From the NCBI GenBank assembly GCA_021234155.1, contig JAJEKV010000017.1, forward strand, positions 17,124,372 to 17,188,371: a stretch of 64,000 nucleotides of DNA, in the 5' to 3' direction. Position numbers and translations under genes: made by a program. Of this stretch, positions 10,794 to 21,601 are shown piece by piece. Numbering within the stretch: the first letter of the stretch is position 1; every line of letters begins with the position of its first letter. The stretch comes from Isoetes taiwanensis (Eukaryota > Streptophyta > Lycopodiopsida > Isoetales > Isoetaceae). The notes under the pieces are model-generated. The model saw only the letters and a list, made by a program, of their open reading frames with translations. It ran no database searches and was not told the DNA's origin.

Positions 10794-13440
10794 GGCCAAT
10801 GTGTTGGCCAGACTCAGAAGTTGGGTGTCTTTCACACCTTCTGACAATATGCCATTCCAAAGCAGCATGCTATAGAGGCAAGTATCATGTTTCTTGGAGA
10901 AGGATTGGGTACAGAATCGTGGACTTGACTTCAAAAGCCTGAGTCAGAAAGGCTTTCTGGTTCCATTCTAAGTCTTCCTAAGTGGCAAGGTATATCACTA
11001 GCCCCCATGCTTCCACTCCATATAAAAGAACTGGTTCCACCATGTTACACACTAGCACCCTACTAATAACCAACACACTAAAAGAGCAGATCCTTCATAA
11101 AAGTATTTCTTCAGTAAAACCCAAACTTTCCAAGACTTTCTCCCATACCCCATATACCATATCAATTCTTGCCTTCTCAAGATGTTTGCCCCAATGCATG
11201 TGTGGAACACATCAATGTTGCCATGAGGAATTGAACCTTGGCTCTAATAATAAATGTTATACATTAGCACCTCTAGTGAAAATCATCTTTATCCAATGGG
11301 GCCCAACCGTTCCAAGGCTTTATTTGCACAGGTGCCCACCATCTCTGGATTGAGACAGGTCGATGGATTGGGGAGCCACGTCAGGATAGGGTTTGTCAGT
11401 GCTGCCAGACGGGAGCTGTTGAGGATGAGTGTCACACTTTCCAGAGCTGCCCAAAGATATGATCGATTCGGACCGCTTATGCTCAGTTGATTAGGGCGAT
11501 GAGCCGCTACACATGATAATCGGGCGCGACTTTGGTGCGCTCACTTTCGGATCATACATTCAGAAGTACTTGGACTTGAGGGCTCGATATGCCCCGATCA
11601 ACCATTTAATTGATGTCCGTAGTCTTATTGCTGCCACGGTTTTTCCTCGAAAACCCTTCGGGTGGGGTTTTTAATCGAGGCAAGAATGTGACTACTGCAC
11701 TTTTTGTATTGGGTCCCATAGGCCGATTGGTCTCCGTGGACGATAAAAACAATTCTATTCTATTCTATTCTTACCCCCCCTCCCCAAACTCAAACACAAG
11801 CCATATTATGCCAACATCTTGAATAAGTATGTCTGGTGGGACCAATCACAGAGCTCTGCTTTATGGCAATTGTTTTGCATCGTATAGGGTCCCTTCCAAC
11901 TGATCGTCACTCGTTGTTAGATACAAGGGGGCTTCACCCGGTCGAACCTGTCAAAACCATGTCCATTAATGAAAGGGGGTGGTTTTTTGTCTTTTTTCAT
12001 ATGTATAATAGGGGTCATAGGGATTTTTGGATGTTCTTCTAGTTATAAAACCATACAGAAAGGGGTCAAATTTGCCTATCATAAACACATATAGTAGTGG
12101 TTTTTTCGCTACCCTATGCACGCAAGTGGCCTGTCTTGTATAAATAAGGTGGATCCTCCATGGTTTAATAAAGGTGTCCCAGTATGTGGTGGTAGTGAAC
12201 TCGACTCCAAGATATTTATATGTCACACGTTTTATCCCTGGTAGGTGAAGTGAGGCTTTCTATGATGCTTAGAAGATTATATGAGGGGTACTTTGGCCTT
12301 TGTCAAGTTGATCCGCATTCCAATGTCCTAACAAAAAGTGCCCAGTGTGCCTAGCTGCTATTGCATGCTTGTTGGAGTATGAGCTAACAGGTCCACATCA
12401 TCTGTATGTCAACTGCCTAATGACGTAAACAGTGAGTTGAGAGCCCCTCACCCTCTATGTTGGGCAAGCCATTCCTTCAAAATATACAATCCAAATAGCA
12501 TGGGAGACAGTGGGCACTCTTGGTGCACTTCCATACTACTGTTGATAGGGTAGCATGATAGAGGAATCTTAGTCATGAATGTTTCATCTAGCCATGATAA
12601 TCTCTTATACAGATTCTCCCTAAGTATAGTGCCGAAAGCCTTCACAAAATCCACGAAGCAGCAGTGCAGATCCTATCGTTTATTTCTGTTGTCCTCTAAC
12701 TAATAGGGTACGCAATATGAAAATGTGATCAATAGTGAAATCCTTGGGTTTGAAACCTGCCTGTCCAAAGTGCGCGTACCTTTATCTCTTCTGCCCGCAG
12801 TTTTGCCAATAAAGGACTGACCATAATTGTGTTGTAAAATGTCAATTCCTTGTTTTATTTGGGAACTACTCTGCTGACAGTGCATTTCGTGGAGAAGCCT
12901 TCATGGAGAGCCCTATTGAATAAACTAGTCAGGACTGGGATAGTCTGGAGTCCAGTACACTTCAAAAGTTCTTCCTGCATGCCATCCAGATCTGTTGCCT
13001 TACCATTTGCGAGTTGTGGCATGCCATAAGTGACATCTACCTCTGTGTAGTCAGTGAGCAACCGATTTGCACTGACACCGTATTTCGACCATATTAGAAT
13101 CGTAAAGTTATCTCAAGTACTGCACCCACAAGTCTAAAGAGATGTTGTCAAGGGGCTGCATAGGCTTGTGTAATATTCTTCGCCAAAATTGTTCTAATGT
13201 ACCAGTCAAGAAGATAGAACATTTTTTGTTGATGTTCTGCAAGGTAATGTGCCTTCTTTCTTTTGATGAAAGTTGTGCTGCTACTTGGTTGTTGTAGTCA
13301 AGGAGCAAAATTAACTACGCGTATGCATTGTTATTAAGATCTTTGCATTCATCATCAAACTATTTGTTTTGAGGATATGGTGTGATGATGATCTACTTGT
13401 GCATTTTCTCAAAAACATTACTCTGCTGCACTCAGAAGGA
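10794..13440 (-). pseudogene. LINE ORF2 remnant (reverse transcriptase), interrupted
   Basis: Minus-strand pieces appear in the order of a LINE ORF2: a linker with FWRRILHKP (about 13,150-13,310), the first RT block with NGKATDLDGMQ (about 12,990-13,010), DFVKAF and CPLSPMLFGLYI (12,448-12,654), the catalytic block TDDVDLLAHTP (about 12,380-12,410), YKYLGVEFTT (about 12,200) and, beyond a nested insertion, the thumb-side motif PVLLYGVEAWG (about 11,000-11,030). Frames are broken many times. The copia element split it at 10793, and about 110 bp left of 5171 may be its continuation. A plus-strand LINE tail sits inside it. Confidence 0.8.
11270..11775 (+). mobile_element. nested LINE 3' end, plus strand, TTCTA tail
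   Basis: 5'-truncated copy inserted head-on into the minus-strand LINE. It retains the C-terminal ORF2 zinc motif (IETGRWIG, then CQCC...EDECHTF..CP) in shifted frames. Next come the 3' stem-loop (GGTTTTTCC.CGAAAACC), GGGTCCCAT, GGTCTCCGTGGACG and a (TTCTA)n tail at about 11,752-11,772. The same 3' end is found at 105-250, 20,640-20,745 and 43,935-44,090. Confidence 0.75.
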
Positions 13441-13489
13441 CAATAACAAGCTTGGCATATCGATGTTCTAATGTAAGAAGCTACAAAAT

Positions 13490-14108
13490 TCTCGATATCT
13501 CTTTTATTAGCAACTGGGCATAATCCTCTGCTTTATCCTCACTCCTTTCAGAACTAGACACAATATTCTGATTTTTATCACCCTTATACTCTTATACTAC
13601 TTCCACTTTTTCCTACAAGCCTCGCTATTCTTGTCCAAGTCATGATACTTTGACACTAATTACACATAAAGTTTGTGCCAAGTGTCGACACCTTGTCTAC
13701 CAGCTTTAGTAAGAAATTCCCCGTGCATCTGACCACGAAGATGAATAAGCGTAACAACCTAGTGATCCTTCCAGCTAGTGCCCCTGCCCTTCACAATATC
13801 TTCTGCTGGCATTTTAGTAATTTTGGGTTTACGTCCTCGCTTCTTTTTTTCAGTACGTTCATTGGCTACACCCTAGGAGTTGGGTGCGTCACTTTGAAAT
13901 ACAGGTGGATAGTGAAGATGCTAGTAGGAGCAGGCATTTCAAGCATTTCAGGAAAGGCTAAACGCACATCATAAGGATAATATGGATGGCTAACATGACG
14001 ATAGTGAATAACAGGAGGTGTTGGTTGGATGCTTGGCATCTCTGTAGAGGAATTATCATCAATGCCTTGAGAAAGTAGAACAAAAGAGGAATAGCTTGAT
14101 TGAAGCAT
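13490..14108 (-). pseudogene. trihelix (Myb/SANT-like) DNA-binding protein remnant
   Basis: Joining minus-strand frames by eye shows an N-terminal Pro/Ser-rich start (13,866-14,108), a basic KKKRGRKPK stretch, then a trihelix-type domain: GTSWKDH, LTKAGRQGVDTWHKLY, KYHDLDKNSEACRKKWK and an EYKGDKNQN..SSSERSEDKA tail. The three spaced aromatic helices and the SEACRKK word are typical of plant trihelix proteins. At least two frameshifts and two stops interrupt it. It could be a host transcription-factor pseudogene or the DNA-binding gene of a Harbinger-type element; no transposase is next to it. Confidence 0.55.
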
Positions 14109-14109
14109 T

Positions 14110-15640
14110 TGGCATAAGGTTCAAATCCGGTCATGTTGGAAAAGAAGATCGAGCAAAAAGGAGAATTAAATTTCAACTTATACAAAGCTAATTTCTCAAG
14201 CAAGAAGTCAGATTAAAACTCAACTTATACAATGTAATTTTTAGGAATCCAATCTATAATATTTTTAGTTTCCTTGCAAAGAAGCATTCTCTCAATCAGA
14301 ATCTGATAAAAATTCGATCTACATGCATCGATCAAAACACTTTCCATTGGTGTGATTTTGGAGTCTTATTCCGTTCCGGGGGATTTCCCCCAGAATAAAA
14401 TGTGACTAGTAGTTTGTATGGAAAGGAGTTCTGCAAGTCGCATTTTAAATAGTCGAAAAATAGTTCTTTTTTCTCTGATGTGGCAAAATATTAATGGGTG
14501 AAAAATACGACAACTGCATAGTGGAAAATCACCCTAACTGATAGTCTTGGCAAGTGCCTAAAAAAGAGTAGACATGTTAAGCATGCAACTTTCGTTGCCT
14601 CAAATGCTGCAGGTAAGCCTCTTCTCGATTCTTTCCCTTTTTTGCCTTCATTTTAGATTAATTTTGCTTTAAAAATCTCGTTTAATCTTGGTACGAATTC
14701 CTTTGATATGCTTGATAATTGATACAATCTAGCAAGAATCTCAGTTCTAAAACAAGGAAATTAAGCAAAAGAAGTAACTCCAATCTTTAGGATCGCTCGT
14801 GTTGCAAAAAAATATTTCTTTGCTATTCAACTGGGAAGCGATAGTTCATGGTGTCAAGATTTAGCCAAGGCAGCGATTCTGGATATAACAAGTTATGGGT
14901 TCAGAATTAGGTTAGAAAAGAGAATCGGGTGTAAGGTAAAATGTTGTAAAGATTAAAGAGCTCGCTTCATATATATACAGATTGCAAGCCCTTGTCCCAA
15001 CGAAAGCCTTTTCCAATGATAATAGCGTCATTGAAAATTTAAAGTAAATCATTAGACAAAGGATAAAGGAAAATCAAAGTTTATCAGATAAATATAAGCA
15101 GACTGACCATCTGGATTATTATCAACAGGAATAGAAGTAATCCGTGATTGTCCCTTCTGTACACGATATTGAATTCATGCAGTTCTGCTGTAACAGGCCG
15201 GCTTCCACTATCATCCATAATTTTTCCTATTAAAATATTAATTTTAAGATCGCATCAACCATATGAAGCTTCACTTATAAATCAAATGGGTTGCTCCCTG
15301 AGCAGTATAAAACTGTAGCAATCATTTTCTTCCCGAGATCGAATGTCCACATCAATCTCAAAGAAAAATTGTTTCATCTTAAGTTGTTAAAGATGTCCTT
15401 TCCAATTTAGTTAGGAATCGTCTCAAATCTATTATAGGTTTCATCTCAATTCATTTAGAAACGGCCTCAAGTCCTTTAGAGGTCTTAAACATCTTTAAAA
15501 TCATTAGTAAAGATTTTAATTCACTCTAACACATATTCTTTTTTTAATTGAAGGCTTTTATATCTATTAAGTTTGTAAAAAAGTACATATGAACATATAT
15601 ATCACAATTGCTATATACAAGTGGTCGTATTATGAGGCAA
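14110..15640. other. intergenic, no gene recognised
   Basis: AT-rich sequence without a supported frame, exon or known repeat. Confidence 0.45.
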
Positions 15641-15649
15641 TACACAAAT

Positions 15650-16815
15650 TCTGAGCCATCCAATGAAGGTTCTATAAAGAACCTCTTATATTCTCCAAGA
15701 TTCAAGGAAAATTCCCCTAGATTCTCAAAGATGTTATGAAGATTCTCTTACATTCTCTTGACATTCCTGTAGATTCCTTAAGATTCTATTGAGATTCTCC
15801 TATATTCTCAAAGATGATCCAAATTTCCTCTAGATTTTGTAAGATTGTATGTAGATTCTCCTAGATTCCTTTGGATTCTATAAAGATTCCTCTAGATTCT
15901 CCAAGGTCCCATCAACATTCCTCTAGATTTTCAAGAATCTTATAAAGATTCTGCTAGATTCCCTTGGGTCCTCCAAGAATCTTGTAGATTCTCTTAAATT
16001 CCCTTATTCTCTAGATTCTACAAGGTCCCATCAAGATTCCTTTAAATTCTCAAGCATTTTATGAAGATTCCCTTAGATTCCCAAACATTCCCTTAGATTC
16101 TACTAAGATTCCCCTAAGTTCCCTTAGATTCCCAAGATTCTATGTAGATTCTCTTTTCCTCCCTTGGATCCTATACAAATTCCCTTAGATTCTCTTGAGA
16201 TTCCTCTAGATTCTCAACGATGATCCCAAATTTCCTCTAGATTTTGTAAGATTATATGTAGATTCTCCTAGATTCCTTTGGATTCTATAAAGATTCCCCT
16301 AGATTCTCCAAGATCCCATCATGATTCCTCTAGATTTTCAAGAATGTTATAAAGACTCTGCTAGATTCCCTTGAGTCTCCAAGATTCCATCAAGATTTCC
16401 TTAAATTCTAAGCATTCTATAAAGATTCCCTTAGATTCCCAAACACTCCCTTGAGATTCCCTTAGATTCCACTAAGATTTCCCTATGTTCCCTTAGATTC
16501 CCAAGAATCTATGTAGATTCTCTTAGATTCCCTTAAATTTCTTAAGATTCCCTTGACAATGATCCCAAATTTCCTCTAGATTTGTAAGATTGCATGTAGA
16601 TTCTCCTAGACTCCTTTGGATTCTATAAAGATTCCCCTAGATTCTCCAAAGTCCCATCAAGATTCCTCTAGATTTTCAAGAATTTCATAAAGATTCTGCT
16701 AGATTCCCTTGGGTCCTCCAAGATTCCCTTAAGTTCTCTAGATTTTCAAAGATTCCATCAAGATTCCCTTAGATTCTCAAGTATTTTACGAAGATTCTCA
16801 AACATTCCCTTAGAA
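15650..16815. repeat. degenerate GATTC satellite with higher-order copies
   Basis: About 1.15 kb built almost wholly from variants of a 10-12-bp word, CCYTAGATTCY. On top of this is a longer unit that starts CCCAAATTTCCTCTAGATTT and recurs near 15,818, 16,211 and 16,560 (periods about 395 and 350 bp). There is strong strand asymmetry: GATTC is common and GAATC rare on the plus strand. No coding frame is supported. Confidence 0.85.
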
Positions 16816-17118
16816 TTTGATCACATTGGCTTCAACTGCTACGGAACAATGCCAATGCACCACTCATTGGAAAGTTCTCGACGGTATGGGCCCCACATTC
16901 ATCCTACCCTTCTACTCGGAGTTATAGTGATTTGAAGGCAGTTGGAAAAAGAATAAGAAAAAGGAGGTTTTCTAGAAAGTCAATAAATTAATTGCTTCAT
17001 TAATGTTAAAAAATGCACCTTCCTTGCACCTTCTTATAATATTTCAATGGATGAGATTCTTGCTTCCTTTTTCTAATCAACGGCCGAGATTTCTTGCTCT
17101 ACTTTACATGAACATAGA

Positions 17119-17260
17119 TGACCCATGCATAGGTCCATGCATGTCCCCATGCCTACATGGCAATACCATAGTCGTTGACCAAGTAATTTAACAGCTACGA
17201 TCAATATTACAAAATGGGCATTCTATCACGAGAGGCATAATATACCTATAAATATATTAG
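17119..17260 (+). repeat. tandem duplication, copy 1 (about 143 bp)
   Basis: Begins TGACCCATGCATAGG and ends AATATATTAG. It is directly followed by copy 2 at about 88 per cent identity by eye. It contains CATGCAT and CCCCATGCCTACRTGGCAA words. Non-coding. Confidence 0.85.
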
Positions 17261-17405
17261 TGAGCCATGCATAGGCCCATGCATGCCCCCATGCCTACGT
17301 GGCAACATCATAGCCGTTGACCAAGTAATTAAACGACTATGATCAATATTACATATAAATGGGCATTATATCACGAGAGGCATAATATACCTATAAATTT
17401 ATTAG
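17261..17405 (+). repeat. tandem duplication, copy 2
   Basis: Second copy of the preceding unit, head to tail, with a few substitutions and a 3-bp insertion near the TTACATATAAATGGG segment. Confidence 0.85.
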
Positions 17406-18889
17406 TGATATATATTTTCATTCTCACGTGCATGATATACAATTTGCGATCCTGGTGGAACGTTTGAATCCTGGCAAGGACTGTTGGCGGTAGGCATTAA
17501 ATCTGAGCATCTAGCTTAACCAAAGCCGTATCCAGAACTATATTTGAAGATGTCAGTGCATTTGTTTGTGCCAAAATAGGCCATTGGGGTCCAAAAAAGG
17601 GTGCAGTAAGCATGGAAAAAATTAATGGCTAAACTGGTAAACTATGGCCCTTTTTGGGCTAAAAAATTAAAATTTTAGCCAAGTCTATTTCACACCCCAC
17701 CTCCATTTCATCCGACAGCTAATCGCAAGAAAGTATAACTGCCAAAATTTGGAAAGTTTAACCAAAACTTAGAAGCTCTTACATTCAATTTAGTGTACTT
17801 TAGCTAAATTATCCTATAGCCTTTATATTTATTATGGTCAGTTAATATTTAGGTCTTGAATTAGTGCAAAATAGTCAAAAGATAGAAGATTTAAAAAAAA
17901 TAAAAAAAAAATAAAAGTTTAGCCAAACGTAAGAAAGTACAGATGGCAAAATTTAGAATGTTCAGCTAAACATTACAAGCTTTCCCCTCAACTTTTGGCA
18001 TACTTTAGCGAAGTCTATTTCACTACTTTGAATATAAAAGTTCCTTAATTTTTTCCCTGGCAGCAAGGAGGTATGATTCAATGGTAGAATCATAGGGTTT
18101 TTCAAAGGTGGGTGTTCTTGTCACGTTCTTGGCTTTGCAGATCTCCCTTGCCATGGTCCTGAGTTTGCGAGTCATGGTAAGTATCTATGGCTGTAGTATA
18201 CTGGGCAGGGGCAATCTGAGCTCTGTAATAGGTATTTTCAATCGAAATAAATAAATAACTTTTGCCGAGATGATGCTTGGACCAAACCGAGCCATTGAAG
18301 CCAAGACTAAGAGCCAGAAAGCAATGTCTACAGATCTAGAACTTATTAAATTTATCAGAAATTTGCTATTTTTACCCAAAACAAAATAATCAACATTGGC
18401 ATATCATACACCATCCAATAGATCATGGAGGGAGCATCAAATCTCCATGGCATGCACTCTGTAAAAAAGTGCCCGAACTGAAAAATACAAAAGTAGGTAC
18501 CTATCTTGATAGATCTATATCAAATCATATACCAATGGAAAGATCTCTATATAAGCTTTCAAATGAGCCCAAGATCATCTGAATCTGATCTTTGTAGCTC
18601 AAGTTATGAGTGCAGGAACAATTGGCATTCTCTCTCTAGTGCTTCTCTCTAGCACTAGAGGGACCTCGGGGGAGAGCTCATGGGCAAATATCTGGGCTGA
18701 GCTAGTGGTTGGGTGGCGAGTATAGCTAGCATGTCATTTGTTCATTTCATTTTGGCCGGAGCTACGACATAGGGGGAGATTTCTTACGAGAGCTGACCTA
18801 TTGATCCATAATTCTTTGGTTGCCCATTATCTATCTAGATTGCAGACTTGTAAATCCGTAATTCTTGTGGTTTTCCAATTATCCATTTT
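17406..18889. other. intergenic, no gene recognised
   Basis: Contains A-rich runs (about 17,893-17,917) and a perfect short inverted repeat ATGATTC-aatggta-GAATCAT at about 18,074-18,094. No gene is supported. Confidence 0.45.
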
Positions 18890-19640
18890 CACAGACTAGA
18901 GCCATTTTGGTCAGCAATGAAGTCATGTCTTCGAAATGAAGCACTGGCATTTGGTGCTGCTAGTTCCAACTATGAAAATATAACCAGAGCTTTGGAAAAA
19001 GTTTCCCTCTCACGGAGCTATGGTGTAGCCGAATTTGCCTTCGACGAAACGGAGCCAGAGAGAAGCAGACCACGTGGCACTTTTTTTTTTTTAAATTGAA
19101 CCATATCAGTCATTACGTCCGATAATTGCCGCGAGTCATACATTTTGTCGGGTAAAGGGCTCCAGCGGAGGCGGCATTGTCAATGCTTTACATGGTAGAA
19201 TGAGACTCCTTCCGTCAACTATCAGGTACATACATTCTATTGTACAAAATTTTGAGGTCTCCTTAGAATAAGGTGGAATCATACTAGTGGCTGCCCTAAA
19301 ATAAAATTCTAATGTCTTGCAGGGGTTGCAGATGCCCAACAAATCTGTATCATACCTGTACCCAAGAACAAACTGCCATATCAAATATTTCTAGCAGACA
19401 ATGAAGCAATAGATGAACTCTAGCTCCAATTCTGTTCTCGAATCTCCCAAATCCGTAAGAATCAATATGGATTAACGGTTTGCCTCTAAATCAACTATCT
19501 TTACTATTCAAACAATGATTTTGGGCCGGTTCAGCAATGGTTTTAGATTTTTAAATTGATCAAGTTTGGGTTTTTGCTGCTCATACATCATTGCAAGTTC
19601 TTTTTCCAAATCTGGCTCCATTCTATTGGTAAATCATTCT
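18890..19640. repeat. dispersed repeat C, copy 1
   Basis: Divergent but collinear with 37,880-38,400. Shared words include TTTTGGTCAGCAATGAAGTC, ATGTCTTGCAGGGG, TTGCCTCTAAATCAACT and CATTGCAAGTTC. The long insert-free similarity suggests a duplicated genomic segment rather than a simple repeat. In the second copy this segment lies just upstream of the DUF1499 gene promoter. Its minus strand shows weakly conserved frames (GYRYDTDLLG here, GGRRCDTDFVG in copy 2), so an eroded exon is possible. Confidence 0.6.
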
Positions 19641-19828
19641 AATCTGAGCAGCTATTGAAACATCAAAAACCCTAAATTTTTCTCCTCGTCTCTTTCTCTC
19701 AACCTGGCTGTGAGGTGGCGGTTGCCAAAATCTTGATCGAAACTAACCCCAACTAGAAATATACATCCTGCCTAGGAAATAATGCATCTAATGCTGGATT
19801 CACATGAGGCCTTTTTCAACAGTTAAAT

Positions 19829-21122
19829 TTGGGCGGATTCGTTCTGTCTTGGGCCGCCATACTATCTGATGATGAAGAAGATATAAATTGTTTGCATAAC
19901 ATCTCAGATTTTGATGAAGCATTGGAACTCATCATGAATTTGTGCATTAATTTTCTATTGTTGCTGATGCTCCAGCCAAGAAATCAACCAAGAGAGTATT
20001 GGATTTATCCCAGGCAGATCACGTTTTGGAATGAGACGAGCAACACATTGTGGCTGGAATCTGGTATTTGTGGTGAGTATAAATTCTGTTCGTTTTATAA
20101 GATGGGTAGACATTCATTTGAGAAGTTATTGCAATTGGTTATTCCACGTATTCCACAAGCAGATCTTGAAATAATGGTTAGAGAGCCCATAGAGAAGATT
20201 AAAGCAATTGCGATAGTTCTATTTAGGCTTGCATACAATAAAAAATGCTTTATTTATGGAGAACAATTTGGTTTGGGTGCTAGCACAGTACACAAGTACA
20301 CAAGAATTGTCAGTATTATTTCTACCGAGTTCAGGCCCATTTTCATCATGACTCCTACTGGGAATAGGCTTAGAGAAATTATGCAAGCCTTTTAGGCTAT
20401 ATCTAGTGTGCCCCAGGTTGCTGGAGCTATAGATGGCACACACATTCCCTTCAGAGTTGCCCCTGAAAAGAAATTTGGTGTTGTTGACTATTGGTATAGA
20501 CATGATTTCTTTTCCATTTTGTTGCAAGCAGCTTGTGATCCGAATTTGATTTTTTAGGATATTTGCTGTGACGCACCAGGAGGTGCTCATGACACGAGTC
20601 ACAACTATAAGTCTTCTCTAGGAGACGGATCTTGAGTGGTCCTTCAAGAATAGAATAGAATAGAATAGAATAGAATAGAATAGAATAGAATAGAATAGAA
20701 TAGAATAGAATAGAATAGAATAGAATAGATTTTTCGCGTCCACGGAGTCAAGACGTTTGCATGGTAGAAGAGTCCTACCTTATATCATAGCAGATTCAGG
20801 ATATCCTATCCCGGAGTACATGCTCGTCGTAAAGAAGAAGAAAAGGAGTGGTCCTCGAAATCAAATAGTCTTTTCCAAACACTTATCTCAGGCTAGAGTT
20901 GTTATAGAGAATGCTTTTGCTTTGTGAAAAGGACGATGGAACATATTGAAAGACTTACCTATTCGCATGCCACATGCTCCTAGAGTAGTCATTGCATACT
21001 GTGTACTACACAACTACCTTCAGATGGAAAATGAGGATGAATTTTATGATGGTCATGTTATTTTGTATGGTAATGAGCCATTGAATCAAGGGGAGACTGA
21101 AGACGAGATGGCAAATTGCTAA
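19829..21122 (+). pseudogene. Harbinger transposase (DDE superfamily 4) pseudogene
   Basis: The family cuts and pastes Harbinger DNA with a DDE nuclease. Visible parts are an N-terminal region with YGEQFGLGASTVHKY (helix-turn-helix-like), then VAGAIDGTHIPF (first catalytic Asp), GGAHDTSHNY, YIIADSGYPI (second Asp) and ARVVIENAFAL.KGRW (catalytic Glu), followed by VIAYCVLHNYLQM. In-frame stops occur after residue 189 (QAF.A), before DICCD and in AL.KGRW. A LINE tail with a (GAATA)n run interrupts it at about 20,635-20,750. The coding order is otherwise intact, so the decay looks moderate. Confidence 0.85.
20635..20750 (-). mobile_element. LINE tail and (GAATA)n microsatellite
   Basis: About 16 head-to-tail GAATA units followed by GATTTTTCGCGTCCACGGAGTC. 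On the minus strand this is GACTCCGTGGACGCGAAAAATC plus (TATTC)n, the last bases of the TTCTA-tail LINE family. The copy is so short that only the tail and about 25 bp of 3' sequence were inserted, possibly followed by repeat expansion. Confidence 0.7.
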
Positions 21123-21255
21123 GAGACACTATTTTTGAATACATAAAAGAGAAAAACCGCTTGTGAATTGTAAATCCATTGGGATTATTGGATTCTTTTT
21201 GTGAGTTTACATGTTTGTTGTGAGCTACGTTGTATCGATAGTTTGTTATGTAATC

Positions 21256-21279
21256 TGGGTAAAAGTATGCTGGTGGGTA
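21256..21279 (+). repeat. left terminal inverted repeat
   Basis: 24 bp, perfectly complementary to 29,306-29,329. It lies about 320 bp upstream of the first ATG of the plus-strand gene. Confidence 0.85.
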
Positions 21280-21601
21280 GCAAATAAACGCGAGCCCAGC
21301 ACCAGCACCAGCACCCAAAATACATTTTTTTCCACCCTTCACACATTTTTTTCCCACCCTTCACCTATATAGTACCATCTATTTTCTGCCCGTCTAGTCG
21401 TCTAGCCCGTACCCGTTTATACAATCATTACATGTTTGCCGCCCGCGGTAATGAATGCGACCCCTGCAATCTGTAACCAGTAGATAAACCAACTTTCGAA
21501 TTTGAGTTTTCCAAATCTCTCTTCCCCAACTTTCTCTACTCCGGCCAAGCAACCCGCGAATTCGTGCTCTCGGATTTCCACAATAAACAAATAGATCAAC
21601 C

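Noticed and set aside
15650-16815. CRISPR-like array
   Set aside because: Repeats are degenerate and overlap without unique spacers, and the genome is eukaryotic; this is a satellite.
18060-18150. tRNA-like or SINE head (GATTCAATGGTAGAATCATAGG resembles a D-arm and box A)
   Set aside because: No acceptor-stem pairing and no convincing box B or T-arm within the right distance; the match is explained by a short inverted repeat.
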